A stretch of DNA of 64,000 bases, taken from assembly GCA_050250875.1 (NCBI GenBank), contig JBFWNV010000002.1:248001-312000 (forward strand), in the 5' to 3' direction. A model generated the notes under the pieces. The model was not told the origin of the DNA, did no database searches, and saw only the letters and a program-made list of their open reading frames with translations. The DNA is from CAWAYR01 sp050250875. GTDB lineage: Bacteria > Acidobacteriota > Vicinamibacteria > Vicinamibacterales > UBA2999. Of this stretch, positions 26,258 through 36,166 are shown one piece after another. The translations under genes and the position numbers were made by a program. How positions within the stretch are numbered: the stretch's first letter is position 1; each line of letters opens with the position of its first letter.

Positions 26258-27672
26258 TCACGTCGCCGGTGCTGTGACGCGGGCAACCCGTTCATACAGC
26301 ACGTCCATCGCCCACACCAGATTGAAGGGCGTCCCGTCCCACACCGGCCCGGGGGCGACATCCCGAACGTCCGAGTCGTCTGGCACGGCGTCGTTCTCCA
26401 GCGCGTGGGCCGCCGACATCACCGGGGCGGCCGCAATATGGCGCCCATCGGCGCCATGGAACACCCACTGGCCTCCCGTGCGGGTGACGCACACGCCGCC
26501 CTCGTGCACGCACCGGTGATGACGGCGACAGAGCCGCACCAGGTTGTGCACGCTCGTCGACCCACCGTCTGCCCAGTGCTCCACGTGATGCGCATCGCAT
26601 CGGCGCGCCGTGCAGCCCGGAAACCGGCACGTGGCATCCCGCGCCGCCAGCGCGCGGCGAATGTGCGGAGGAATCGTGCGGGTCTTGCGGCCCACGTCGA
26701 GCACACGGCCGGCGCCATCGTGCGGCGTCACCACGACCGACGCGTCGCAGGCCAGGCGGCGTGACGTCTCCGCGGAAACGTACACCGCGCCGTGGTCGAG
26801 CTCGAGGCTCCCACCCGAGCACGGCTCGCCCTGGGCTGCGGCCACATCCGCACCGCGGCCGCCAGCGGCCGACGCCTCCACGTGCACCACCACCTGATAG
26901 CGGTCGCCCGCCGTGCCGGCGTCGAGCCCGGCCGACAGCGCCGTCTCGGCCAGCAGACCCAAGGCATCCGCGCGTCGTTGCGCCGGGCTGACCTCCTCCG
27001 CCATCCCCTGCGCCGCCGGCAGGCCCCGCCCGTCTCGAAACAGCACGTCCGCCGCCGCTTCGAGCGCGCGCTGCAACACGGCGCCCACCTCGGGCGTGAG
27101 CCGTCCACGCACCACGACCATGCCGTCGTGGTCCACCCAGGTGGAGAGCTGCCGCGACAGATGCCGCGATTCGGCCTCCTGCGCCGCCACGCCGTCCACG
27201 CGCCGAAGGCGCCCACGAACCGCTCCACATGGGCTGCGGTGCCGGCCAGCGCCAGGTCCACGAGGCTCTGTTCGTTGTCGGGCGTGGCCACGCGCGTGAT
27301 CGCCCGCACCTTGGCGTACGACAACTGCCCCCGCCGCATGCGGTCGCTCACGATGGGCAGGGCCGTCAATGCCCGAGCCACGCGCACCTTCTCGCGCGCG
27401 GCGCCGAGGTTGATGCCGGTCCGCCAGTGCAACCAGTGGGCGCACGACAGGAAGCCGTTGTTCCAGCCGGCCTGCTGGTCGAACTGCTGCAGCAACACGA
27501 GCAGCTCGTAGGTGATCGCATGCAGGCGGGCCGCCAGCGTGGCGATGCGTTCGCCAAGCACGTGCGTGTCGTGCGCGGGCGAATCGAGGACGGTGTCCGA
27601 CGGCGCGCGGCCGTCTGCTTCAGCCAAGGATGCGCAGCTCATGGGGCATCCTAGCAGCGCAGTTTCTGCCAT
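26258..27672 (-). pseudogene. DUF222/13E12-type HNH endonuclease, single-base frameshift
   Basis: The 5' part (Met at 27672; Met at 27642 also possible) encodes the DUF222-like helical region. The frame breaks near 27204. Adding one C at GCCTTC restores FRRVDGVAAQEAESRHLSRQ and leads into the C-terminal half. That half has an HNH domain: CRFPGC, then RRCDAHHVEHWADGG, NLVRLCRRHH. The intact protein would be ~471 residues, normal for 13E12-repeat HNH endonucleases, a family that is often multicopy and mobile. The lesion is one missing base. Confidence 0.85.
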
Positions 27673-27996
27673 CGGAGGATGGCGCCAGAGCGGCGATCGA
27701 CCGCCGAACCCCACGCCGCGATGGGTGGAGGCGGGCTCGCGGCGCTGAGGCGACTACGGCGCGCAGGGCTGGCAGCGTGGCGGAGGGCGCGGACTTTTCG
27801 CGCGGGGCCTTTCAATACGCGTCAAGGGGAAAGCGACGAGCCCTCGCGAGCCAGGTGTTGTTCGGCGGTGGCATTCCTAGCAGTTGCTGCCATCGCCGAG
27901 TCAGCTTCACAGCGCGGTATCGACGTACCGCGCGGGTGCCAACCGTTCAATTGCAGGTGTTCCTGCGATGGCGCGGTCTGTGCTCCCCGTGGGGTA

Positions 27997-28479
27997 GTGT
28001 CTCAACTGGATGCCTTGTTCGCGAAGGTTCGCGACGGCAACGGCGACGCGTCGATACGGTTCGACGCCCTGCGCACCCTATTGAGGGCGCTCGGATTCTC
28101 CGAACGGATTCGCGGCGGTCACCACATCTTCGGCAGGGCTGGCGTTCGCGAGATTCTCAATCTGCAGCGCGACGGCCGCAACGCCAAGGACTACCAGGTG
28201 CGACAGGTGCGGCGCGTCGTCCTCGCGTACAATCTGACATTGCGAGACTGGCATGGCTCACAAGTACGAACTCGTCGTCGCCTGGAGCCGCGAAGACGCC
28301 GCCTTCGTGGTGGACGTTCCGGAATTGCCTGGCTGCATGGCCCACGGCGGCACGCCGGCCGAAGCCGTGGCCAACGCGCAAGACGCAATCAGTCTCTGGC
28401 TGGACACCGCGCGCGACATGGGCCGGCCCATTCCCAGGCCTCGCGGCCGTCGGCTGATGTCGGCGTAGTGTCGCCCTGA
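27997..28479 (+). CDS. HicA-like toxin with no stop before the overlapping antitoxin gene
   Basis: From the GTG at 27997, residues 1-78 are a clear HicA of the longer subtype: IRFDALRTLLRALGF, ERIRGGHHIF with His42/His43, INL-like LNLQRDG and YQVRQVRRVVLAYNL. Normal members stop a few residues later. Here the frame continues to 28479, 82 more residues of Arg-rich sequence that are the out-of-frame reading of the hicB-like gene. A TGA lies one frame away at 28234, so a stop loss or one-base shift is likely. The upstream bases (27715-27996) hold only an 8-bp hairpin at 27912-27933. Confidence 0.6.
   Translation: MSQLDALFAKVRDGNGDASIRFDALRTLLRALGFSERIRGGHHIFGRAGVREILNLQRDGRNAKDYQVRQVRRVVLAYNLTLRDWHGSQVRTRRRLEPRRRRLRGGRSGIAWLHGPRRHAGRSRGQRARRNQSLAGHRARHGPAHSQASRPSADVGVVSP
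28253..28468 (+). CDS. hicB: HicB-like antitoxin (short form)
   Basis: This encodes 71 residues: YELVVAWSREDAAFVVDVPE, GCMAHGGTPAEAVANAQDAI and a short C terminus without a DNA-binding domain. This is the short HicB_lk type that pairs with the HicA subtype just upstream. The ATG at 28253 would be ~20 bases after the expected end of hicA, the usual spacing. Confidence 0.8.
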   Translation: MAHKYELVVAWSREDAAFVVDVPELPGCMAHGGTPAEAVANAQDAISLWLDTARDMGRPIPRPRGRRLMSA

Positions 28480-28502
28480 ATTACTCAGGCGTCGATTCCT
28501 GC

Positions 28503-29792
28503 CTACAACCCTCGCGCCGCCCTCACCCGGCTATGCCGCCGTCCATACACGGCGTAGATCACCAGACCGGCGCCCATCCACGCCAGCAGGCGCAGCCACG
28601 TGTCCGCCGGCAGGCCCGACATCAGGTAGGCACACGTGGCCACCCCCAGCAGCGGCACCAGCGGCGAGGCCGGCGTGCGGAACGGGTGCGGCAGGTCGGG
28701 CCGGGTGCGCCGCAGGATCACGATGCCCGCGCAGACGATCACGAAGATGAGCAGCGTGCCCATGCTCACCAGCTCGCCCAGCACGGCAATCGGCGTCACC
28801 GCCGCCAGCAAGGCCACGACCAGGCCTGTGACGACGGTGGTGAGATGCGGTGTGCGGAAGCGCGGATGGATGCGGGCCACCCACGGCGGCAGCAGCCCGT
28901 CGTTGGCCATGGTGTAGAAGATGCGCGTTTGCGCCAGCATGCCGACGAGCACCACCGTGCTCAGACCGCAGATGGCGCCGAGCTTGATCAGCGGCGAGAG
29001 CCAGCGCAGGCCCGTGGCGTCCACACCCACGGCAATCGGGTCGGGCACGTTCAGCTGCGTGTAGGGCACCACGCCGGTGAGCACGATGGCGAACAGGATG
29101 TAGAGCACGGTGCAGCCGGCCAGCGAGCCCATGATGCCGATCGGCAGGTCGCGCTGCGGGTTCTTCGCTTCCTGCGCCGCCGCGGTCACCGAGTCGAACC
29201 CCATGAAGGCGAAGAACACCACGGCCGCGCCGCGCAGGATGCCGGAGTAGCCGTAGCGTCCGACCTCGCCGGTGTTGGGCGGCAGGAAGGGCGTCCAGTT
29301 GGCGGTCTGCACGAAGGCGGCGCAGGCGCCGATGAAGACCACGATCACCGACACCTTTACGACCACGATGGCGGCGTTGACGTGGGCCGATTCCTGAATG
29401 CCCGCCACCAGGATGGCCGTCATCACCAGCACCACCACCGCCGCCAGGCCGTTGAAGAGCGCGGTCTGCTGCGCCAGCGTTGCCGGGTCGATGCCCTGCG
29501 CCACCAGCCGGTCGGCCACGTTCGACAGCACTTCCCAGCGGTGCGGGGCGGTTTCGACCAGCACCGTGCCCGGCGGCGCGGTGAAGATCGGCGGCACGCC
29601 GAGGCCCAGGTCCCTGAGCAGGCTCGAGACGTAGCCGGACCAGCCGACGGCCACCGCTGCCGGCCCGACCGCAAATTCGAGTGTGAGGGCGCAGCCGATG
29701 ATCCACGCCACCAGCTCGCCCAGCGTGGCGTAGGCGTAGGTGTAGGCCGAGCCGGACACGGGCAGCATGGCCGCGAACTCGGAATAGCACAG
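28503..29792 (-). pseudogene. Amino-acid permease (APC/CAT type), 5'-truncated
   Basis: The reading frame matches a cationic-amino-acid-transporter-like APC permease from SEFAAMLPVSGSAYTYAY, normally transmembrane helix 3, through the C terminus. About ten helices remain, including FFAFMGFDSVTAAAQE. The first ~80 residues with helices 1-2 and the start codon are missing. At ~29790 the sequence switches to an unrelated plus-strand gene that also lacks its beginning. A longer minus-strand frame continues across the junction but is only the antisense of that gene. The fragment is unlikely to make a working transporter. Confidence 0.82.
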
Positions 29793-30902
29793 TATTCGCT
29801 CGATCACAACGCGGAACTGCAAGACCGCTTGCTGCATCGCCTGCGTAACCGGGACGCATTTCCGGGTGCGCGCTATGAGACCTATGTCGCGGCCATCTTC
29901 ATCCGCGCAGGCTTCGATCTTGCCTTCGAGAACGAGGCCGATGGCAGCACCACGCATTGCGAATTCACGGCGACCAACCGCCGCACCGGCAGGGCCTTCT
30001 CGGTCGAAGCCAAGCGCCGCGAAGGAAAGCGCCTGCGCTTGGGCGGCCTGTTCAACGATGCGCTGGGGAAGCGCGCGAACCATACCCGCATCGTCTTCAT
30101 GGACGTCAACACACCGGACGATGGCCGTGGCAACGCACGGCCCCCTTTCCTCGATCGTGTTCGCCGCCGCCTCCGCTCGTTCCAGGGAGAACTGCTCAAC
30201 GGCGCGCCGCGTCCCTCCGCTTACGTCATTCTGACGAATGCGCCCTGGGAATACAACCTTGACGGGCCGCCGGCGCGCTCGACCTTCCTCGCCGACGGCT
30301 TTCAGATTCCCGACTTCGGAGAGGGAATCGCCTTTCCGACGCTGCGAGCCGCCATCAATGCGCGCGAGGCGCACATCGAAATGCACGGTCTGATGCAGTC
30401 CATCATCGACCACTCGACAATCCCGTCGACCTTCGACGGCGAATTGGATGTGTATGCAGGCAACAATCTGCTGGTGCGGATCGCTGTTGGGTCGCGCTAT
30501 CTGTTTCCCGACCAGGACGGCAGGGAACGCCTCGGCCTGGTGACGACCGCGACGGTAGACGAGTCCAAGGGGCTGGCCTTATGCGGCGTCACACTTGAGG
30601 GCACCAACACCGGTTCCATTTACACTTTTCCGCTGTCGAAGGCGGAACTCGAGGCCTATCGACGTCACCCCGACACGTTCTTCGGGGTTCCCTCGCAACG
30701 GACAACGCACGCTGACAGTCTCATCGAGTTCTACGACTTCTGCCACGAGAGCTATCGCGCCGCCCCCAAGGAGACGCTTCTCGATTTCATGAAAGCGTGG
30801 CCCGATCAGGGGCGCCTGACGACCCTCTCGCAGCCCGAGCTGGCGACCCTCTACGCCGAAAGCGTCGCGTTGACGGCTTGGCGTCAAAAGGGTCCGGCCT
30901 GA
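29793..30902 (+). pseudogene. PD-(D/E)XK-like protein, 5'-truncated
   Basis: About 369 residues of good coding sequence are open from the junction at ~29790 with no suitable start codon near it, so the N terminus seems lost. RYETYVAAIFIRAGFDLAFE, HCEFTATN and FSVEAKRREGKRL (around 29870-30030) form a plausible PD-(D/E)XK nuclease core, with Glu and Lys of EAK as catalytic candidates. The rest is unrecognised. No known family name can be given. Further upstream the frame is open only as the antisense of the permease remnant. Confidence 0.65.
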
Positions 30903-30956
30903 CATCGTCGCCACCCGCACGGGAAGCGGTCGACGAACAACGACTGGCACGCCGGT

Positions 30957-32015
30957 TCAGTAGTCGGCGGCCTTCGACGTCGAAATGCCAAAGCCGCGAA
31001 CCGGGTCAACGAGGTCGATGTTCTGCACTTGGAACGACTGCGGCTTCATACCGTCGAGTCTGACATAGACCTGCGCCACGAGGTATGTGTCGCCGGTGAC
31101 CGTCTCGTTGACGTGGTCCATGAAGAGCTGGCGGTCGTCTTCGCTGTCGTAGATACCCGTGCTGGAATCATCGTAGGAGAGGTCGGCGCTGTACTCGGCC
31201 CTGAATGTGAGCTGCACCGTGGCGCTAGTGCGTTCGACGTCCAAGATCTCCGGCTCCTCGTCGAGCGCAATCGACGTGACCGTCATCTCGACGTCTCCCC
31301 ACTCATCCTGGACATGGAAGCCCAGCCCTTCGAATGTAGACTTCACGGTCTCGGCGATGCTGTCCGCGCGCTTCACGAGTTCAGCGCGAATGAACTCGGC
31401 CTGCTCCTCGTCGTCGATGACCTGGTCTAGCACGGCGGCCAGGTCGACTTCCGCCTTCAGACCCTCTCGCTCGGCGCAGGAAGTGCGGAACAGCTCGTCT
31501 CCGGACACCACGAACAGCCGCTTGCCGCTGCTCTTTGCCCATTGCGCGAGGGCCTCGATGACAAAGGCGTCCGGAAACTCGTTCTTCTTGTGCTTCGCCG
31601 ACCCGAACGGCGGTGTGGCTGTGAAGTACCTCTCGAACACGGCGGCTGATCCAGCGGTCGTCGCCTCGACCACTTCGGCGTCGTTCTCGGCAAGAAAGGC
31701 GTCGAAGGCCTGGCGCAATTCCTGAACGATCGAATCCGCGTCGAGTTCCGTCAGCGTTGACGCCACCGCGGGCGACAAAGAACTGCGGACGGCGCGGGCC
31801 TTTTCGCGGAACCTCGCGTGAAGCTGCAACTCCTCGTGGACGGCGTTGCGGATGCGCGCATGCACTTCACGTACGGTGATGTCGGTAATCACCAGCTCGA
31901 GGCCGCCAGAGTCGAGCCGCTTTTGCAGCGCGACGAAGAACACGGTCTTGAAGTTGAAGCTAGCCGCCTCGAACACTTGCGTGTCGAGGAACACGGCCTC
32001 CGGCATGGCGGTCAC
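30957..32015 (-). CDS. PIN-domain protein, DUF4935 type
   Basis: This encodes 352 residues. The N-terminal half is a PIN-like nuclease domain: VFLDTQVF with Asp11, ITDITVREVH with Glu50, FPDAFVIEAL with Asp149 and VVSGDELF with Asp173. The insertion between the strands matches DUF4935. The C-terminal ~170 residues are acidic and beta-rich, with no recognised domain. An RNase role is expected from the fold. It stands alone on the minus strand among other nuclease genes, which suits a defence or stress function, but that is inference. Confidence 0.78.
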   Translation of the reverse strand: MTAMPEAVFLDTQVFEAASFNFKTVFFVALQKRLDSGGLELVITDITVREVHARIRNAVHEELQLHARFREKARAVRSSLSPAVASTLTELDADSIVQELRQAFDAFLAENDAEVVEATTAGSAAVFERYFTATPPFGSAKHKKNEFPDAFVIEALAQWAKSSGKRLFVVSGDELFRTSCAEREGLKAEVDLAAVLDQVIDDEEQAEFIRAELVKRADSIAETVKSTFEGLGFHVQDEWGDVEMTVTSIALDEEPEILDVERTSATVQLTFRAEYSADLSYDDSSTGIYDSEDDRQLFMDHVNETVTGDTYLVAQVYVRLDGMKPQSFQVQNIDLVDPVRGFGISTSKAADY

Positions 32016-32342
32016 GATCCACTACTGTCGCCCACCCCGCCTGCGCTCGTAAAGTGCCATGACCAGGAAGTTCAGCCGGTAAGACGCGGGATGCCCCGGC
32101 GAGGGAACGTCCCGCAAGCGCCGTCATCAGACGCTTATGCGCTCGGTAGTTCCGCCTCGGCGTAGGCCCGAGAGAACGCCGTCGCGCACGTCCGGCCGGT
32201 GCTGCCTGTCGATCACCGGCCGCAGAAGAGGCGGACAGGAGCATCGGTGGCGCGAGGTTCAACGAGTGTCTGTCGTGCGACCTGGACCGTGCGCCAAGCG
32301 CTCCCCATAAACGCCGCGGTGCTGACCTGCGTTCGTCGCGGA
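32016..32342. other. Intergenic stretch
   Basis: These ~330 bases between the PIN gene start and the PLD-like gene stop show no convincing gene. Short inverted repeats are present (for example around CCGGCCGGTG and CACCGGCCG, 32189-32222), but nothing I can assign. Confidence 0.4.
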
Positions 32343-33530
32343 TCACACCCTCGTCTTCACCAACACTCCCATCCTCACCAGCGGATGCTCCTCCATACGC
32401 CGCAGCCCGGCCACGGTACGCGGATGCTTCCCTTCGCCCGCAACGACCGCCGGCCGTCTGACCCTCACCTTCCGCCGCCCAAACAGCTGCGCCTTCGCGT
32501 CTGCGTCGAGCCGCTGCAACAGTGGGCTGGTCTCCTCCCCCACCACCTTCATCACCGCCGCCCTCGGCGCCGGATACTCCACCGCCAGCTGCGGCTGCAG
32601 CACGCCGAGGTGTACCGTGACGAAGTACTCGGCCGCGGCCAGCACCTCTGAATCCACCGGCCCGGACGGCCGCAACGCCGGGAACTGACTTCCCTTTCGA
32701 TAGGCGAATCGCCGCGCTGAAAAGGAGATGCCGCCCGCAGCCGCATCTGACGCCGGCAACAGCCCGGAATGCAGGATCGTCGCGGGGTAGAGGGACTGCG
32801 CGTCCGTCAGTGGGTCCAACAGCGCCACATGCACCTCTCGGCGCACCGTGCCCAGCCGCGTCAGGTCCTTGCGGTCGGTGCCGAACACCGTGATGGTGGT
32901 GTTGCTGGCCGATGCGCCGTCTTCGGCCTCCAGCTCAATCACCGGCGTCTGGCCGTTGGTCATCTTCCGCTGCAGCTGCTTGTAGGCGTCCACCTTCGCG
33001 ACATCGAAGGGCTCGGCTATGCCCTTCATGTGTGCCAGGTAGTCGGACGCCGCGGCGAAGAGCGGCGACGTGTCCTTGAGCCGCACAACCAGGGACGCCT
33101 CCACGTTCAGCCCCAGCAGCGCGCGCTTGGTCCAGTTGTGGCTGCCCACCCACAGTTCGGCGGTGCCGTCCTTTCCCAAGAACAGCAGCATCTTGGCGTG
33201 CAGCAGCGCGGGCGGCTCTTTCCGGCCCTGGTCGGTGTAGGTCGGGATGTCTTCGTAGTAGACGTAGACGCGTCCGCCCTGGCGCGTCAGCTCGGCCAGC
33301 GCGTCCACCTCGGTGGGCGGATGCAGGTCCACGCACACGAAACCGTGTTCGTCGTGAATAGCGCGCACCAGGTCGGGGCCGAGCAGCGCCGGGTCGATGG
33401 TCCAGAAGGCGATGCCCGCCTGCAGCCGCGTGGCGCGCGACAGCGCGACGGTAAGCGCGGCCTTCACGCTCGACGGAGACCAGGCGGGAAGCAGAGCGAT
33501 ATCCAGAATGCCGTCGTCCATGGCGGGCAC
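32343..33530 (-). CDS. Phospholipase-D-like nuclease family protein
   Basis: This encodes 395 residues. One HKD-type motif is visible: LLHAKMLLFLGKDG with His111 and Lys113, followed by WVGSHNWTKRALLG with Ser130 and Asn132. A single motif implies action as a dimer, as in Nuc and BfiI-type nucleases. The N-terminal ~100 residues give the Rossmann-like half of the fold, and the C-terminal ~180 are unrecognised. Two starts nine bases apart are possible. In this nuclease-rich setting a DNA-acting role is plausible, but phospholipid substrates cannot be excluded. Confidence 0.72.
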   Translation of the reverse strand: MPAMDDGILDIALLPAWSPSSVKAALTVALSRATRLQAGIAFWTIDPALLGPDLVRAIHDEHGFVCVDLHPPTEVDALAELTRQGGRVYVYYEDIPTYTDQGRKEPPALLHAKMLLFLGKDGTAELWVGSHNWTKRALLGLNVEASLVVRLKDTSPLFAAASDYLAHMKGIAEPFDVAKVDAYKQLQRKMTNGQTPVIELEAEDGASASNTTITVFGTDRKDLTRLGTVRREVHVALLDPLTDAQSLYPATILHSGLLPASDAAAGGISFSARRFAYRKGSQFPALRPSGPVDSEVLAAAEYFVTVHLGVLQPQLAVEYPAPRAAVMKVVGEETSPLLQRLDADAKAQLFGRRKVRVRRPAVVAGEGKHPRTVAGLRRMEEHPLVRMGVLVKTRV

Positions 33531-33619
33531 ACCTTTCGCGTTAGTTCGAGTTGTCGGGTTTGCGGTGCGGGAACGGAGACAGAGCGGAGCGCCGCGTGGC
33601 GCCCCGCCCTGCGTCGTGG

Positions 33620-33859
33620 CTAGTGCTCGGTGTCGAGCTTCGGCGATTCATTGCCGTAGCTGTCTTTCGAGCGGATGCGCCCGTTGCGGCCGTGAATCAC
33701 CAGGTCCACTCGGCGCCGCTTCGCCTGCCGGATGCCGGCGCGCGCCGCATCTGCCTGCGTGCGATAGCCGCGCTCGGCGGTGACGAAGGCCCGGACGATC
33801 CATCGGCCGGTGGTGACGCTGCGGAACACGTGCACCTCGGACGGCCGTCGGCGGGTCAC
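33620..33859 (-). CDS. DUF2188 protein
   Basis: This encodes 79 residues. The pattern VHVFRSVTTGRWIVRA, then A-A-R-x-G-I-R-x-A, LVIHGRNGRI and a closing DSYGNE matches DUF2188, small beta-alpha proteins of unknown role. Its ATG overlaps the stop of the gene at 33856-34623 by four bases, so the two are translationally coupled. Confidence 0.78.
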   Translation of the reverse strand: MTRRRPSEVHVFRSVTTGRWIVRAFVTAERGYRTQADAARAGIRQAKRRRVDLVIHGRNGRIRSKDSYGNESPKLDTEH

Positions 33860-34623
33860 GACGCCTTCTCGAGCTCAGCGCCCGCAGCCACCGGGATGTC
33901 CGGTACAGGCAAGGTGGGCGGCGCGGTAGCTGTCGGCGAAACCGTGCCGGGCACTGGCTCGGGCATCGGCGGCGTGACCACCAGCCGCGCCGGGCCGGCG
34001 CCCTGACCCTCGATCCTCCGGGCCGTCGTCCACGCGGCGAACGTGGTGGGATCCGTGAGACGCGTGGCGATGGCCACGATCACGTCGAGGTCGCGAGCCG
34101 CATCGAGCCCGTCGGCCAGCGCCGTGCTGATGCCGGCCAGCGCCTTCCGCCGCACCGTCTTGCTGCTCAGGCGCACGTCGGCCGCCTGCTGCAGCCGGTC
34201 CACCAGCGTCTTGAAGTCGCTGATGAAGGTGGACGGCAGACCGAACTGCTCGAATTCCGCCTGGCGCGACACCGCTTCCTCCATGAACGCCCGGGCGGTG
34301 GCGAGTTCCGCGGCCAGGCTGCGGTGGCGCGGCATCACGAACGGGCTGACCGAGGGTTCCACGCGCGTCACCCGCCGTGCCGCGGCGGCGATGGTCTTGA
34401 GGTATGCGAAGAGCGACTCGCGTGTGGCCGCCTTGATGCGCCGCGCCTCGGCCTTGCCGAGCACGTGGTTCTTCAGGTGCTCCTCGATGGCGGTGGTGGC
34501 GGCCAACACCCGCGCGAATGCCTGGCCGCCTTTGCTGGCCGCGGGAAACAGCGACGCGTGCGCCGTTCCGAAATCCCGCACCCGAACGAACATCTCGTAC
34601 TTGAACCGCTGCTGTCTCTTCAT
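33856..34623 (-). CDS. Helical protein of unknown function
   Basis: This encodes 255 residues from the second of two adjacent Met codons. It is mostly helical and rich in Ala and Arg, with a Pro/Thr-rich C-terminal tail (about 215-255). The start fits AGGAGG-like sequence upstream (CCAGGAGGTTCGTG on the minus strand). It is coupled to the DUF2188 gene through an ATGA overlap. No family is recognised. Confidence 0.62.
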   Translation of the reverse strand: MKRQQRFKYEMFVRVRDFGTAHASLFPAASKGGQAFARVLAATTAIEEHLKNHVLGKAEARRIKAATRESLFAYLKTIAAAARRVTRVEPSVSPFVMPRHRSLAAELATARAFMEEAVSRQAEFEQFGLPSTFISDFKTLVDRLQQAADVRLSSKTVRRKALAGISTALADGLDAARDLDVIVAIATRLTDPTTFAAWTTARRIEGQGAGPARLVVTPPMPEPVPGTVSPTATAPPTLPVPDIPVAAGAELEKAS

Positions 34624-34726
34624 CACGAACCTCCTGGCCGCATCGTGGTGCCGCGGCTGGCAGGAAGTCCTTCCCGCTTCGCTGAATTCGTGCTGAATCC
34701 GCTGAATTCAGCGTGGGGCCGGCGGA

Positions 34727-36166
34727 TCAGCGGGCGCGCAGGTGCAGCACGGCAAGCGCCGGCGCCCAGGCGTCGAGCGCGCGGCCTACGCGCAGCAGCG
34801 GCTCCACGGGCAGAAGCCAGCCGCCATTCCCTGGCGGGGCGGCAGCAAGGGCGGAGGACACCACGGGGACGGCGTGGCACACGTCGTGGGCGTGCACCAG
34901 CCGCGCCGTTCGAGCAATGGCGCCATCCACGGATTCGGGCGTATCTGGCTCGGTGGCTGCAGGAAGGGGCTGACCATCCAGAATGGCGAGGCCGGCGTGC
35001 GCCAGTGGATGGCTCGGCACGCGCGCCACCGCTTCACCGAAGGCGGCGCGAGCGGCGTCGCGATCACCGGCGTTGAGATCACACGCGCCTTTCGCGTACC
35101 ACGTGTTCGCGGCGGCCTCGCGCGAATAGAGGTGCCCGCGCGCTTCCAGGGCCAGCTCATGGTCGAACGCCGTCACGGCGCCGGCCGCATCGCCGGCCGC
35201 CAGGCGCAGCAAGCCCTTGAGCCAGTGCAGCGCCACCATGGAATAGGGCGCGGCATCGGGAGATTCCACCGCCGCCACCGCCAGGGCGCGATCCACGTCG
35301 CGCTCGGCCTGGTCGAGCGCATTGCGGGCCACGAACACGGTGGCCGCCAGCCAATGCGCCAAGGGCAACTGCGGGCACTGCGCCAGCGCCCGCCGCGCGG
35401 CGCGCAGCCGCGTTTCGCCCCAACTGCCCAGCGCCAGGCGCACCTGATGCCGCCAGTTGTCGGGCTCCAGCGCCACCGCCCGCTCGAGCGCGGCCAATGC
35501 ATCGGCGCGCCGGCCGGTGCGTTCCAGCACGAAACCCAGCATGGCCCAGGCTTCGGCCAAGTGCGGATCAATATGACAGGCGTTCAGTGCATGGGATTCG
35601 GCCAGCCGCAGCGCTGCGACATCCGGCGCCGGGTCGGTGCGGGTGGCTTCGAACTGCATCGCGCAGGCGTTGGCCATGCCGATTTGATAGGCCGCGTCGG
35701 CCGGATGCTGCTGCAGCAGGTGCTCGAACGTGGCCCGGGCCGTGCTGATTCGATCACACTGCAGCGAATCCAGGGCCACGCGGCCTTCGGTGAAGGCGCG
35801 ATGCGGCGCGAGCAACGACTCCAGGTCCGAAGCGGCCGCTTGTGTTTCCACCGCCAGCACCGGCCCGACGAACTGGTAACCCTGTCGCGCCACCGTCTTG
35901 ATGTAGCGGTTCAGGTCGCTGGGATCGAGCCGCCGGCGGAGCTTTCCCACCAGTTTTTCGAGGCTATTGTCGCCGACGGCCGTGTCCTGCCACCCGGCCC
36001 GGATCAGGGCGTCCTTCGACGCGACTACATCCGGACGGCGCACGAGCAGGTGCAGCACTTCGAACTCGTGAGGCGACAATCCGACGGGCTCGCCGCCGCG
36101 AGACAGCGACCTGGTGCGCGAGTCGAGCCGGTAGGGTCCAAAGGCCACCTCGGCCGCTGGCAGCAT
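34727..36166 (-). CDS. Winged-helix (CadC/OmpR-type) regulator with TPR domain
   Basis: This encodes 479 residues. Residues 6-105 are a trans_reg_C winged helix (FGPYRLDSRTRSLSRGGEPV, LSPHEFEVLHLLVRRP, then VARQGYQFVGPV). The remaining ~370 residues are tetratricopeptide-like helices (LAEAWAMLGFVLERTGRRAD, ALERAVALEPDNW and similar). No membrane helix is evident, so it is probably a soluble regulator whose TPR region senses a protein or ligand. This design is common in Acidobacteria. Targets are unknown. Confidence 0.82.
   Translation of the reverse strand: MLPAAEVAFGPYRLDSRTRSLSRGGEPVGLSPHEFEVLHLLVRRPDVVASKDALIRAGWQDTAVGDNSLEKLVGKLRRRLDPSDLNRYIKTVARQGYQFVGPVLAVETQAAASDLESLLAPHRAFTEGRVALDSLQCDRISTARATFEHLLQQHPADAAYQIGMANACAMQFEATRTDPAPDVAALRLAESHALNACHIDPHLAEAWAMLGFVLERTGRRADALAALERAVALEPDNWRHQVRLALGSWGETRLRAARRALAQCPQLPLAHWLAATVFVARNALDQAERDVDRALAVAAVESPDAAPYSMVALHWLKGLLRLAAGDAAGAVTAFDHELALEARGHLYSREAAANTWYAKGACDLNAGDRDAARAAFGEAVARVPSHPLAHAGLAILDGQPLPAATEPDTPESVDGAIARTARLVHAHDVCHAVPVVSSALAAAPPGNGGWLLPVEPLLRVGRALDAWAPALAVLHLRAR

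Noticed and set aside
28533..29790. The long upstream part of the plus-strand frame that ends at 30902
   Set aside because: Before the junction it is only the antisense of the permease remnant, so it is not the N terminus of the PD-(D/E)XK-like protein.
29793..30413. A minus-strand extension that would give the permease a 636-residue frame
   Set aside because: It is antisense to the plus-strand nuclease-like gene and lacks the expected membrane helices.
32016..32342. Possible integron attC-like inverted repeats
   Set aside because: The core-site signatures and paired-box layout of attC sites are missing, and no integrase is nearby.
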